DNA from: an uncultured bacterium
GTDB lineage: Bacteria > Verrucomicrobiota > Kiritimatiellia > CAIVKH01
Direction: 5' to 3'
DNA length: 46,610 nt
Assembly: GCA_937958885.1 (NCBI GenBank)
Contig: CALGMT010000041.1
Location: 1 to 46,610, forward strand
Part shown: positions 7,332 to 16,322 of the stretch, piece by piece
Layout: each line of letters begins with the position of its first letter
How positions within the stretch are numbered: the stretch's first letter is position 1
Made by a program: the position numbers and the translations under genes
The notes under the pieces: model-generated
What the model saw: only the letters and a program-made list of their open reading frames with translations
Databases searched by the model: none
What the model was told of the DNA's origin: nothing

Positions 7332-9512
7332 TTGTTCCTCGCCTGCGCGCTGGCGGGCGGCGCGGCGGCGGAGCCCGCGATGCTGACCGCCGGCGCGCCG
7401 CGCCACACCTACGCGCTGCCCGGCCGGTCCGCGACGCCGCTCGCAGCGGACGATCTCGACGGGCGGCTTCGCGTTGAGCTGAGGGATCACGAAGCCGTCG
7501 TCCGCGTTGCGCTGAAGCCCGGCGAGGCGATCTGGGGCGGCGGCCAGCGGCTCGACGCGTTCGACCTGCGCAGGCGCGCGTTCGATATCTGGGCGGAGGA
7601 CGGGTGGAACCGCTGGGATACCTCGTACCTCGCCGTACCGTGGTTCATCAGCTCCGACGGCTACGCAATTTTCGTCAACAGCGCCGGCCGTTTGCGCGCC
7701 GACATCGGGGCGTCGAATCGCGAAGAAATGGCCATCGCGATTCCCGAGCCGGGCGCGGAGGTGTGGATCTTCCGCGGCGCGGCGCGCGAAATGCTTGCGG
7801 AATACACCGCGCTTGTCGGGCGGCCGCGCGCGCTGCCCGATTGGGCGCTCAAACCGTGGCTCTCGCGGAACTCGTATTTGGGTGCCTACGAAATCGATCG
7901 CGCGCTCGAGATCGGCGCGCGGCATGGGTTTCGCTTCGGCGCGGTCGTGCTTGAGGCGTGGGCGGAGCAACTGCACAACTTCCGCTTCGAGGAGCGCCGC
8001 TATCCCGATCCAGCGCGTTGGATTCGACAGCTCAGCCGGGACGGCGTGAAGGTCGTCTGCTGGATCACGCCCAGCGTGTGGACCTCGTCCGCCGCCTACG
8101 CGGAGGCGCGCGACAACGGATGGCTCGTCTTGAATGACGACGGGTCGGAGTACGTGACGCGCTGGCTCGAGAACGGGCGCAAGATCGATTTCCGGCACGA
8201 GGCCGCGCGCGCATGGTGGCGCGATCTGCACCGCCCGCTGATCCGGATGGGCGTCGCGGGATTCAAGACCGACGGCGGCGAACACATGCCCGACCCGTGG
8301 TTCCACAATGCGCATCCGTTCCACTACCAGCGCGCGACGCTCGATGCATTCGACGCGGAGGGCGCGCCCGGCCTTTCCTTCGCGCGCTCGGGCAATCCCC
8401 TCACCGCGGGAAATGCCGCATTCTGGGGCGGCGACCAGCATGCCGCGTGGTCGAACCTCGCCGCCGTCGTGCGCGCGGGACTCTCCGCCGCATGGTCAGG
8501 CCATTTTTTCTGGGCGCATGACGTCGGCGGCTACACCGGCACGCCGACGCCGGAGCTCTACGCGCGCTGGCTCCAGCTTGGCGCGTTTTCGCCGCTGTTC
8601 CAGTTGCATGGCATGGGATCGCGCGAGCCGTGGCGATTCGGCGCGGAGGCACGCGAAATCGCGCGCGGCTATTTCCGCGCGCGCGAGCGCATGCTGCCGT
8701 ATCTCGCCGCACTCGCCGAGGAAGCGCGCACCGAAGGAAATCCGATATGGCGTCCCCTCCCATGGGCCTTTTCGGACGAGCCCGACGCGCATCGCATCGA
8801 CGATCAGTTCATGCTCGGCCCCGACCTGCTCATCGCGCCCGTGTTGACGACGAATCCCGCGCGCGAAGTGTACTTCCCGTCCGGCGCATGGATCGATCTG
8901 TGGAACGGCGCCGCGGTGACCGGACCGACCCGTCGGATCGTGGATGCGCCGCTCGCGCGGATGCCGGTGTATGCGCGCGCCGAGGCCGCGCGGGCATGGC
9001 GCGGCCTGTTCGCGGATGTGCCGCGCGGCCCGATCCGGCCCGACGATCCGCCGCCCGCGTCCATCGCCGCCGCCCTGCACTGGGACGCGCTGGGCTGGCT
9101 GCCCGGCGGAGTGGGCTCGGCGCAGCCGTTCGACGGTGTGCGCCCGCATCCGAAGCAGATGGCGGCGGGCTCCGACGGGCAACCGCGCCGATGGGCGGCC
9201 GTTCGCGCCGACGCGGACGGCCGCATCGATCTAGGTTCTGCGCTCGGCCGCGAGGGCTTTGCGACGGCGTACGTGCGCACGACGCTCGACTCGCACGTGC
9301 GCCAGCGCGTGCGCGTGCTCGCCGGCAGCGGCGACGCGCTGCACGTGTGGCACAACGAGAAGTTGATCGGCGCGCGCGAGGTCCATCGCAATCCCGAGCG
9401 CGACGAGGACGCGATGAACACCGTGCTCGTTCCGGGCGAAAATCGTTTCCTGCTGCGCGTCAGCCGGGACCTTGCGGAGCCGACGCTGTATGTTCGAATC
9501 GTCGCCCGATAA
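7299..9512 (+). CDS. GH31 family glycosidase, secreted, with extra C-terminal beta domain
   Basis: A 737-residue family-31 hydrolase whose active-site signature differs from its neighbour's. The nucleophile is Asp325 in GFKTDGGE and the acid/base is Asp379 in FWGGDQHAAW, followed by GLSAAWSGHFFWAHDVGGY. The KTDGGE form occurs in GH31 branches acting on sugars other than plain alpha-glucosides, so the substrate is left open. The N-terminus is hydrophobic and ends in AGGAAAEP, consistent with export. Residues from about 595 onward form an additional beta-rich module, perhaps sugar-binding. The ATG at 7299 lies inside the tandem dyad element, so its second copy would encode residues 5-11. A TTG at 7332 would start just after the element and leave only a short hydrophobic leader, so the start is uncertain. 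Confidence 0.85.
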   Translation: MFLKLPCSVKNLFLACALAGGAAAEPAMLTAGAPRHTYALPGRSATPLAADDLDGRLRVELRDHEAVVRVALKPGEAIWGGGQRLDAFDLRRRAFDIWAEDGWNRWDTSYLAVPWFISSDGYAIFVNSAGRLRADIGASNREEMAIAIPEPGAEVWIFRGAAREMLAEYTALVGRPRALPDWALKPWLSRNSYLGAYEIDRALEIGARHGFRFGAVVLEAWAEQLHNFRFEERRYPDPARWIRQLSRDGVKVVCWITPSVWTSSAAYAEARDNGWLVLNDDGSEYVTRWLENGRKIDFRHEAARAWWRDLHRPLIRMGVAGFKTDGGEHMPDPWFHNAHPFHYQRATLDAFDAEGAPGLSFARSGNPLTAGNAAFWGGDQHAAWSNLAAVVRAGLSAAWSGHFFWAHDVGGYTGTPTPELYARWLQLGAFSPLFQLHGMGSREPWRFGAEAREIARGYFRARERMLPYLAALAEEARTEGNPIWRPLPWAFSDEPDAHRIDDQFMLGPDLLIAPVLTTNPAREVYFPSGAWIDLWNGAAVTGPTRRIVDAPLARMPVYARAEAARAWRGLFADVPRGPIRPDDPPPASIAAALHWDALGWLPGGVGSAQPFDGVRPHPKQMAAGSDGQPRRWAAVRADADGRIDLGSALGREGFATAYVRTTLDSHVRQRVRVLAGSGDALHVWHNEKLIGAREVHRNPERDEDAMNTVLVPGENRFLLRVSRDLAEPTLYVRIVAR

Positions 9513-9517
9513 GCCGC

Positions 9518-9592
9518 GTCTTCGGCCGCTCCCTCTCCTGCCCCGCGGTAGAGGATTGGGGTGAGGGCAACAATTCAACAGCCCGGCGGGCT
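9518..9592. repeat. Intergenic GC-rich inverted repeats between convergent genes
   Basis: The gap between two convergent genes contains an imperfect inverted repeat (CCCTCTCC ... GGGGTGAGGG) and a small perfect hairpin, AGCCC-GGC-GGGCT at 9580-9592. No T-tract is present. It may serve as a bidirectional 3' end or be a dispersed intergenic repeat. Confidence 0.3.
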
Positions 9593-9605
9593 CGGAGATC
9601 CCGCC

Positions 9606-10520
9606 CTACCCGGCGCTGGATATCAGCGCGCGATAGGTTTCGATCAATCGCAACCGAATCGGCTGCGCGCGGGCGGCAAGTTCGATTTGCATGCGCTGAT
9701 ACTCCGCTCGGCCCTCCGCCGTCTCGATCGGAACCGGCGTGTAGCCATACGCGCGCAAATCGTAGGGACTGGCGCGCATGTCGAGTTCACGGATTTCAAC
9801 CGCGAGCAGGAAGGCGTCGGCGATGAGGTCCGATCCAATCCACGGCCAAAACTTCGTCGCCCACTTGTACAGGTCCATGTTCGCGTGCAAGCATCCGCGC
9901 TGCTCGAGATCGTGAATCGCGGGGCGCGCGGGCTGCAGGACGTTCAGCGGACGAGCGGCAGGCGTAAAGAAGCGGAATGCATCAAAGTGCGAACAGGCGA
10001 TCCGCTGCGATTCGACGACGCGCGCAAGTTCGTCGTCCGGCATTCGAAGCGGCGTCGCGGCGTGACGCCGACTTGGGGCGCGATAGACCATCGCCCATTC
10101 ATGCAGACCGTAGCAGCCGAACCGCGGTTCGCGGTCAGCGGTGATCTCCAGAAGACGTAAAATCCACTCGGCGGATGCGCGCCGTTCAGGCGAAAGCCGC
10201 AATGGCGCGAGCGCAATTCCGTCGCCGCGCGTCTCGTAGTGCTCGAACGCCAGGAATGCGCGGGCGGCGCCGCCCTCAAGCAGCACACCCGCGCCGGGCC
10301 CCCACCGCATCAGCCAGCTTGCGCGAAAGGGATAATAGCGAAAGAGAAAATCATGGACCGGATGCGACTCTCGGCGCGATTGTCGGGCGACGTGCGGCTC
10401 GACAATCGGCGCAAGACGGACCAGATGTCGCTCTTTTCGGGCCCGCCATTCGGATTCCGGCATGCGGTGCACTTGCGTAATATACCGCATCATCTTTGCT
10501 GTTGTCTCGCTCAGGGTCAA
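9606..10520 (-). CDS. Conserved protein of unknown function (family sometimes labelled 3-methyladenine DNA glycosylase)
   Basis: A 304-residue soluble protein with a strongly conserved look: HPVHDFLFRYYPFR near residue 53, YGLHEWAMVYR near 160, DLYKWATKFWPW near 240, and ELDMRASPYDLRAYGYTPVPIET near 260. From memory, this pattern matches a family in actinobacteria and PVC bacteria that databases often label 3-methyladenine DNA glycosylase. I see no recognisable glycosylase HhH-GPD or AAG motif here, so that name should be treated as unproven. The conserved His, Asp and Arg/Tyr clusters suggest an enzyme. The first ATG at 10520 is used, but ATGs at residues 10, 11 and 19 are also possible and would leave more promoter space for the divergent gene. 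It is convergent with the second GH31 gene. Confidence 0.7.
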   Translation of the reverse strand: MTLSETTAKMMRYITQVHRMPESEWRARKERHLVRLAPIVEPHVARQSRRESHPVHDFLFRYYPFRASWLMRWGPGAGVLLEGGAARAFLAFEHYETRGDGIALAPLRLSPERRASAEWILRLLEITADREPRFGCYGLHEWAMVYRAPSRRHAATPLRMPDDELARVVESQRIACSHFDAFRFFTPAARPLNVLQPARPAIHDLEQRGCLHANMDLYKWATKFWPWIGSDLIADAFLLAVEIRELDMRASPYDLRAYGYTPVPIETAEGRAEYQRMQIELAARAQPIRLRLIETYRALISSAG

Positions 10521-10542
10521 CGCGTAGCGTGACGAAAACTTC

Positions 10543-10550
10543 GGGGGGGG
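10543..10550 (+). repeat. Homopolymeric G8 tract upstream of an outer-membrane-type gene
   Basis: Eight consecutive G residues lie 33 bp upstream of the ATG at 10583 and 15 bp before the Shine-Dalgarno sequence. Tracts like this can change length by slippage. It lies in the leader or promoter zone and not in the coding region. Confidence 0.5.
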
Positions 10551-10582
10551 TACTCGCCGACTACCAAGGAGAGGAAGATTGT

Positions 10583-11290
10583 ATGGACATTCGCAGGTGT
10601 TTAGCGGCGCTGGCGTTGGCGAGCATGACCACGGGAATTGGTTCTGCCTATGCGCAACTCGAAATCGGCACGCGCGTGTTGTATGTCGTGCTCGACGAAG
10701 ATTCTCGCAACGGCAATTTGATTCCCGGCAGAGACCCGGCCCGGCCCACCTCGTACACAGACCGATTTCTCGGCACGATCAACACGCTGGACGTGGAGCA
10801 GGGCTATCTGCCGATCCGCCTCTACGTGCAGTATTTCATCAACACCAACATCGGGTTTGGGATTTCCTATGACCGCGTGGAAGTGGACACGCGCGACGAG
10901 TTCAAATCGGACGGTATTCTGACGATGGACGGCCCGATCGTGTACGCGGTCGGCCGGCTGCCGGGAGAAAAGTACACGCCATTCGCGGAATTGGGCGCGG
11001 GGATTTTCGGCGCTTCATACGATCCGGATCCGGCGTGGGAAGACGCGGGTCCATTCGGCCGACGCGTGATGGACATCGACGATACCGTTGCGTTCGTCAT
11101 CGGGCTCGGCTGCGACATTTCGGTTTCGGAGCGCTTCTCGATTAATCTCTATGCCCGCGCGGTGTTGAACGCGACGCTAGATGCGAAGGCATATTACAGC
11201 AAGGACGCGTCCCGCACGCCTTTTGCGGTCGGCGAGTTTCCGTTGGACAATTACGGCATCGGCATAGGGGTAAAATACGCGTTTCGATAA
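10583..11290 (+). CDS. Outer-membrane beta-barrel-like protein, secreted
   Basis: A 235-residue exported protein. The first 24 residues form a signal peptide (MDIRRCLAALALASMTTGIG, then SAYA before QLE), with likely cleavage after AYA. The rest alternates hydrophobic and polar residues and ends in an aromatic-containing strand (GIGIGVKYAFR), as in small barrels of the OmpW/OmpA-like type. Segments such as YVQYFINTNIGFGISYDRVEV and YTPFAELGAGIFGASY look like transmembrane beta-strands. I do not recognise a specific family. The start at 10583 is supported by a good Shine-Dalgarno sequence (AAGGAGAGGAAG, 10565-10576). The same frame is open upstream to 10496 without the features of a gene. A G8 tract precedes the Shine-Dalgarno sequence, and a hairpin and repeat cluster follow the stop. 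Confidence 0.72.
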   Translation: MDIRRCLAALALASMTTGIGSAYAQLEIGTRVLYVVLDEDSRNGNLIPGRDPARPTSYTDRFLGTINTLDVEQGYLPIRLYVQYFINTNIGFGISYDRVEVDTRDEFKSDGILTMDGPIVYAVGRLPGEKYTPFAELGAGIFGASYDPDPAWEDAGPFGRRVMDIDDTVAFVIGLGCDISVSERFSINLYARAVLNATLDAKAYYSKDASRTPFAVGEFPLDNYGIGIGVKYAFR

Positions 11291-11333
11291 CGGCGCCTGC
11301 TGCCTCACCGGAACAATAGAGTTATTTCCCGCG

Positions 11334-11367
11334 CCCCACACAATGCGGGGTTACAGAGTGTGTGGGG
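11334..11367 (+). terminator. Hairpin downstream of the outer-membrane-type gene
   Basis: A perfect 9-bp stem, CCCCACACA (11334-11342) with TGTGTGGGG (11359-11367), has a 16-nt loop and lies 44 bp after the stop codon. No T-run follows. It probably marks the 3' end of the transcript or the edge of the repeat cluster. Confidence 0.35.
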
Positions 11368-11401
11368 TCACGAATTTGGTATCACGTCGCGATTTTGGGT
11401 T

Positions 11402-11888
11402 GCGATTTTGGGGTCACGTCTCGACATTCGATTCTGCTGAAAAACCCCTCTGTTTCGTAAAACGCAATGGGCGGGTGACCCACACCGCGAGTGATGGATA
11501 AAATACATTGTGATATATTCACAAAATCGAAGTACATGCTATTTGCAAATAGGGCGGACGCCCCACCGGCAGGGTTTTTCAGCGCAATCGACATTCGACA
11601 TTTGAATGCGGCCGTCGGGATAGCGGACGGAACTTCCGCTCCGTCCGGGCAAGCCGGACGGGGGCGTGAAAACCCACCACGGGCGTGCGTTGCCCAAGAC
11701 CCCGGCGGGCTCGCCACGCAGGTGAATGCGGCCGCTGGCTAGCTGGCAGATCTTTCGCTCCGTCCGGACAAGCCGGACGGGGGCGTGACAACCCACCACG
11801 GGCGCGTTATTCAAGACCCCGGCGGGCTTGCCCCGCCGGTGAATGAGGCGATTTTGGGGTCACGTCTCGACATTCGACATTTCAATGG
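11402..11888. repeat. REP/BIME-like palindromic repeat cluster bounded by 30-bp direct repeats
   Basis: The 728-bp gap 11291-12018 has no credible gene. A perfect 30-bp direct repeat occurs at 11402-11431 and 11848-11877, and a shorter related copy begins at 11588. Between them are about two tandem units of 117-120 bp, each beginning with a TGAATG-type segment (11603, 11723, 11840). Each unit carries a perfect hairpin CCGTCCGG-N5-CCGGACGG (11641-11661 and 11760-11780). The second unit also carries CCGGCGGG-N5-CCCGCCGG (11819-11839), of which the first has a degenerate copy. This is the architecture of REP/BIME elements mobilised by IS200-like tyrosine transposases (TnpA-REP). No transposase gene lies in the window. 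Confidence 0.65.
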
Positions 11889-11961
11889 TGTTCGATGATC
11901 ATGATTTCTGATAATCGAACAGCCATTTGACAAGTCATTTGGCTACGAAGAGACCCATCCC

Positions 11962-12005
11962 GGCCTGCGGCCCCACCCAGAGGGTGCTGACTTCGGCCTT
12001 CGGCC
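11962..12005 (-). terminator. Run of three small hairpins after the acyltransferase-fusion gene
   Basis: Three short perfect stems with 3-nt loops follow one another just past the stop codon at 12019: GGCC-TTC-GGCC (11995-12005), CACCC-AGA-GGGTG (11974-11986) and GGCC-TGC-GGCC (11962-11972). No T-tract is seen. They may form the 3' end of the four-gene operon. Confidence 0.35.
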
Positions 12006-12018
12006 ACTGTGCCTAAAG

Positions 12019-15000
12019 TTATTGCCCGGCACGCGCGGCGGCGATGCGGCGGAGTTCTTTGACATCGAGCTTGCCGCTGCCGGTGAGCGGCAGGGCGTCT
12101 ATAACATAGTAGGCGTCGCGTCCGGGCTTCCACAAGTTCGGCAGCTCGCTGTTCTGCATGATCTCGTGCAATAGCGCCGCGTCTCCCGCGGCAACGGTAT
12201 GCAGCACGACGAGCCGCTCGCCTTTCTGGTCGCAGGCGACCGAGGTCACCGCGAGAACCGCTTCGGTGGTGTTGAGCCGTTGGAGATAGACTTCCTCGAC
12301 CGCGAGGTGCGGCACCATTTCGCCGCCGATCTTGCTGAAGCGAGCGAGGCGATCCGTGATGGTGATGAACCCCTCGTCATCGATTGTCGCCATGTCGCCC
12401 GTGCGATACCAGCCATCGACAATCGCTTCGGCCGTCAGGTCTGGACGATGCAGATAGCCTTTCATCACATTGGGCCCTTTTATCAGCAGCAGTCCGGACT
12501 GCCCCGTCGACAGCGGGAGGCCGCTGTCGGGATCGACGATCCGGGCGGCCACGCCGGGCACGGGCTGGCCGACGGCGCCCTCCTTGCGGCCTGCCTGATA
12601 GACTCCGTCCACATCCACATCCGGCAGGCTTAATGCGGCGACGGGCGAGAGCTCAGTCGCGCCGTAGCCTTCGAGGGGGCGGATGCCGAATCGCTCTTCG
12701 AACGCATCGGCGAGACGAGTCTTCAATTTCTCCGCGCCGGCCACCACCAGCCGGAGCGGCGCAAAATCCTCGCGTTGCGCTTTGCGGAGATAGGCGAGCA
12801 GGAAGGTCGGCGTCGCGAAGAGCGCGGTGCACTTCCGTTCGCGGACGACCTCGGCGATCTTCGCGCCGTCGAGCGGGCTGACGTGGAAACTCGCGGCAAT
12901 GCCGGTGACGGCGGGAAACCAGAGCCCGCACGTGAATCCGAACGAGTGGAACAGCGGGAGCGATGCGCAAAGGCGGTCCTTCTCGTCGGGTCGAAACACC
13001 AGCGTGAACGACTCGATATTCGACGCGATGTTGTGGTGCGTCAGCATGACGCCTTTCGGCGCGCCGGTGGTGCCGGAGGAAAAGATGATCGTGGCGACGT
13101 CGTCCGCCGACGCGCCGCGCAGCGGGGTGATCCGGCGCAGCGGCGCAAATCGCGCGGCGAGCAACGCGCGCAGCTTGGCGGCGGTACCGATCTCCGCGCG
13201 CAGGTCCTCGGCGAGCAGCAGGCCGGGCAGCTCTGCAAACCGCGGGAACTTTTCCAAAAAGGCCCTCGCGGTGATGATGGTGCGGATATCGGCCTGCTGC
13301 AGCGCGGAGCGGAATGCCTCGTCCGAGGCGGTGAAATTGAGGTTCACCGAGGTCTTGCGCAGCAAGGCGAGGGCGACATTGACGAGAAACCCGCCGACGC
13401 TGGGCGGCAGCAGGACGCCGACCTGCTGCTGTCCCTCGGTGCGGCGCTTCAACACGCGCGCAAGGGCGATCGCGCCAATCAGCGCCTGTCCCCACGTTAG
13501 CGCGCGCCCGGAGGTGTCGTCCAGCGCGGGCTTGCGCCACTTGCGGCGCGCCATCTGAGCGAACAGCGCGCCGAGCGAGCGGTGCAGCGGTTTGCGCGTC
13601 TCGAAGTAATCGCAGGACAGTTCCATCACGGCCTGCCGGACCTCGTTCGCGGAGGAGGTCGGCGGCATCGGCTTGCCGATCATGACCGTGGCCGGATAGG
13701 GGAACTGCGTGGGGATGCGCAGGCGGCGCGGGCCGTAGTAGTGGCTGAAGATGCTGCCCCAGGTTCCGCCGATGTAGATCGGGATGATCGGGTGTTCGCT
13801 GCCGCGCACGATGCGCTCGAGGCCGGGTTTGAAACCGCGCATCAGGCCGGTGCGCGTCAGCGCGCCCTCGGCGAAGATGCAGACGAGGTAGCCGTCATCG
13901 AGCGCCTGGCGCGCGGCGCGGAGCGATTCGACGATCTTTTTCGGCGAGTCTTCCACCGCGACCGGAATCATGCGCATCAGGCGAAAGATCGGGCGCAACG
14001 GGTGGCGCTCGTAGATGGAGCGATGCATCAGGAAACGGATGCGGCGCTGCTGGACCGCGAGAATCTGCAGCGCATCCATCCACGAGACGTGGTTGGCCAC
14101 GAGCAGCGCGCCGCCCTCGATGGGCAGGTTCTCGATCCCGTATGCGCGCAGGCGGTAGCACACGCGCGTGAGCAGCATCGCGAAGAAGCGGATCAGAAAA
14201 TCCGGCAACACATAAACGGCCACGAGCCCCAACACGACCGTCAGCGCGCCCACGATGATGAAACCGTGCGCGGGCGTAAGGCCGAGCGCAACATTGAAAA
14301 GAAAGACCAGCACCGATCCGATGAGAACGCCGGTCCAGCTCAGAAAACTGCTCGCGGCGAGGATCGAACCCAGCCGCTCGCGCGGACTCCGAAACTGGAT
14401 GAACGATTCGAGCGGGATCAGGAACAAACCCGCCCCCACCCCGGCCAATAGAATAAGTCCGCGCACCCCGTTGAGTGAAAAGGCGTCAGACCCGATACCA
14501 ATCGTCGTCGCCGCCAGCAACAGCGCGCCGATGGGGACAATGCCGAACTCAACATTCCGCCCCGAGAGACGGCCTGCCAGCCACGCGCCGATGCCGATGC
14601 CGACGGCGGCGAAGAAGAAGAGGTAGCCCGCCTGTGTATCCGTGAGGTCCAAATGGCCCATGCCGAACGGGATCAGGTTTAACTGCATGAACGATCCGAT
14701 CAGCGAGAAATATGCTGACGCAACGACCGCCATCAGCAAATCCTTATCGCCGCGCAAGCTCGATAGCGTGCGCCACACATCGCCGACGACAAACAGCGAG
14801 GGGCGGGCGCGGGAACCCGCGGCGGGCGTTTTTTCGATGCCGAAACTGGTCGCCGTGCCCGCAATCGCAATACCGATGCAGACCAGCGCGGCGAGCTCAA
14901 AGCGCCCGTCTACTTGCTCGCCGAGCCAAGGCCCCAGCGCGCTGCCGAGGATAATCGCCAGATACGTCAGCATCACCAGCGCGCCGTTCGCTGCCGAAAT

Positions 15001-15402
15001 CTGGTCGCGCCGGACCAGCTCGGGAATGATGCCGTATTTGCTCGGCCCGAACAGCGCGCTCTGCGCGGACATGAGGAAGAGCACGATATACGCGCCCGGC
15101 GCCCATTTCATCGAAAACGCCAGCGCGGCCAACGCCATCACGACGATTTCGAGAAACTTGACGCACACGGTGATGGTCCGCTTGCTTAATCGATCGGCCA
15201 GCACCCCAGCCGCCGGGGTGAACAGCAAGAAGGGAATGACAAAGATCGCGCCGCCGAGCGAAACCCACATGCTCGCCTGTTCCGCGCCCAGCAGGCCGAT
15301 CACGAAGAAAAACGAGAGCAGCTTGAAGATATTATCGTTCAATGCGCCGAGAAACTGCGTCGCATTGAGCCAGGCAAAAGAACGGCCGAATTTCGCGATC
15401 AT
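12019..15402 (-). CDS. aas: LplT-PlsC-acyl-ligase fusion: lysophospholipid importer, acyltransferase and acyl-ACP synthetase
   Basis: A 1127-residue three-part protein. Residues 1 to about 410 are a 12-helix major-facilitator carrier like LplT, which flips lysophospholipids inward. Residues about 425-620 are a PlsC-type acyltransferase with NHVSWMD (His438, Asp443) and FAEGALTR. Residues about 640-1127 are an AMP-forming acyl ligase with [10 protein letters not shown] (Lys783), a YGATELSP segment and a YRTGDM segment. In E. coli, LplT and the bifunctional Aas are separate proteins that together re-acylate lysophosphatidylethanolamine. Here the whole pathway is one polypeptide in the inner membrane. 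The start at 15402 ([13 protein letters not shown]) overlaps the upstream stop as ATGA. A 25-residue in-frame extension is disfavoured. It is the last gene of a four-gene coupled operon. Confidence 0.9.
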   Translation of the reverse strand: MIAKFGRSFAWLNATQFLGALNDNIFKLLSFFFVIGLLGAEQASMWVSLGGAIFVIPFLLFTPAAGVLADRLSKRTITVCVKFLEIVVMALAALAFSMKWAPGAYIVLFLMSAQSALFGPSKYGIIPELVRRDQISAANGALVMLTYLAIILGSALGPWLGEQVDGRFELAALVCIGIAIAGTATSFGIEKTPAAGSRARPSLFVVGDVWRTLSSLRGDKDLLMAVVASAYFSLIGSFMQLNLIPFGMGHLDLTDTQAGYLFFFAAVGIGIGAWLAGRLSGRNVEFGIVPIGALLLAATTIGIGSDAFSLNGVRGLILLAGVGAGLFLIPLESFIQFRSPRERLGSILAASSFLSWTGVLIGSVLVFLFNVALGLTPAHGFIIVGALTVVLGLVAVYVLPDFLIRFFAMLLTRVCYRLRAYGIENLPIEGGALLVANHVSWMDALQILAVQQRRIRFLMHRSIYERHPLRPIFRLMRMIPVAVEDSPKKIVESLRAARQALDDGYLVCIFAEGALTRTGLMRGFKPGLERIVRGSEHPIIPIYIGGTWGSIFSHYYGPRRLRIPTQFPYPATVMIGKPMPPTSSANEVRQAVMELSCDYFETRKPLHRSLGALFAQMARRKWRKPALDDTSGRALTWGQALIGAIALARVLKRRTEGQQQVGVLLPPSVGGFLVNVALALLRKTSVNLNFTASDEAFRSALQQADIRTIITARAFLEKFPRFAELPGLLLAEDLRAEIGTAAKLRALLAARFAPLRRITPLRGASADDVATIIFSSGTTGAPKGVMLTHHNIASNIESFTLVFRPDEKDRLCASLPLFHSFGFTCGLWFPAVTGIAASFHVSPLDGAKIAEVVRERKCTALFATPTFLLAYLRKAQREDFAPLRLVVAGAEKLKTRLADAFEERFGIRPLEGYGATELSPVAALSLPDVDVDGVYQAGRKEGAVGQPVPGVAARIVDPDSGLPLSTGQSGLLLIKGPNVMKGYLHRPDLTAEAIVDGWYRTGDMATIDDEGFITITDRLARFSKIGGEMVPHLAVEEVYLQRLNTTEAVLAVTSVACDQKGERLVVLHTVAAGDAALLHEIMQNSELPNLWKPGRDAYYVIDALPLTGSGKLDVKELRRIAAARAGQ

Positions 15403-16322
15403 GATTCCGTTTTCCGACTTCCGTTTTCCGTTTCGCCGCGAACAAAATGGATCATCGCAGTCGCGATATCCCTCCACCCGTAGTCGAGCGGAAGGACATG
15501 GCCGGCGTTGACATCCTCCATACAGAGTTTACGCGGGGCGGCCAGCGAATCAAAGTATTCCCGGCTCGCGCGACGGCTAACCACTTTGTCTCCGCCGGGC
15601 ACGACCATGAGTACGGGGATCGGCAGTGCGCGCGGGCGCGCGCGCACAGCGGAAGCGAGCCGAAACATGGCCGCATACATGGACATCGGGAGAAATCGGT
15701 CGCGGAGCTCATCCACGCCATCCGCGCGCGCGTGCAGATCGACCGGGAACGCCGTGCCGAGAATCGTGTCTCCGGTCAGCACGCGCGACACGGCATGAAA
15801 CATCCGCTCGGGCGGGAGGCCCATGCTGCGGCGCGCGGAGACCTCAATCAGCGGCGCGAGCAGTATCAGGCCGTCCAACAGGCCGGGATGCGTCTGCGCG
15901 AGGTCGAGCGCGAGCGTGCCGCCCATCGAGTGCCCGACGAGCCAAACGGCGTCGCTTTCGGCGCGTGCGCGTTCGATTTCCGCGAGCGCCGCGAGCCGCC
16001 AGTCGCCCTCGTGCACCGCGCACATGCGCGCGACGCGTTCGCCGAAGCCGGGCAAGCGAGGGACGCGGCATGCGAAGCCGGCCTCGGCGAGGACCGGCGC
16101 GAGAAATCGAAACACGGACGGGCCGGACGCAAACCCGTGGAGGAGAATCAGCGCAACGCGACCCTCGCCCACGTGGAACGCCTGCATGCCTGCGCGCACG
16201 CCCTCCGCGTCGAACGACTCGCCGGCCTCGCGCTGCGCCGCGCGCATGCGGGTCCACGCGGGATAGGCCGCGCGCGCCGTGACGACGCCGGCTATGCCGG
16301 CGATCAGGAGTTTGATCATCAT
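15399..16322 (-). CDS. Alpha/beta hydrolase, membrane-anchored carboxylesterase/lipase-like
   Basis: A 307-residue alpha/beta-hydrolase. [12 protein letters not shown] (about residues 58-69) holds the oxyanion-hole HG, and GHSMGG holds the nucleophile Ser132. The acid and histidine of the triad are probably in VPGGDKVV (about 245) and NAGHVLP (about 275). The size and LLHGF opening resemble monoacylglycerol lipases and Est30-type carboxylesterases. The first 20 residues ([20 protein letters not shown]) are hydrophobic, an anchor or signal. Overlaps of 4 bp (ATGA) join it to both neighbours. Next to a phospholipid acyltransferase fusion, a lipase or lysophospholipase role is plausible but inferred. 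The C-terminal residues [12 protein letters not shown] come partly from a 14-bp tandem repeat and look like a late extension. Confidence 0.82.
   Translation of the reverse strand: MMIKLLIAGIAGVVTARAAYPAWTRMRAAQREAGESFDAEGVRAGMQAFHVGEGRVALILLHGFASGPSVFRFLAPVLAEAGFACRVPRLPGFGERVARMCAVHEGDWRLAALAEIERARAESDAVWLVGHSMGGTLALDLAQTHPGLLDGLILLAPLIEVSARRSMGLPPERMFHAVSRVLTGDTILGTAFPVDLHARADGVDELRDRFLPMSMYAAMFRLASAVRARPRALPIPVLMVVPGGDKVVSRRASREYFDSLAAPRKLCMEDVNAGHVLPLDYGWRDIATAMIHFVRGETENGSRKTES
15405..15432. repeat. 14-bp tandem repeat, two units, inside the end of the hydrolase gene
   Basis: TTCCGTTTTCCGAC (15405-15418) is followed directly by TTCCGTTTTCCGTT (15419-15432), 12 of 14 bases the same. It encodes the last residues of the hydrolase and abuts the ATG of the acyltransferase fusion. 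A simple expansion of this tract would lengthen the hydrolase tail. Confidence 0.6.
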
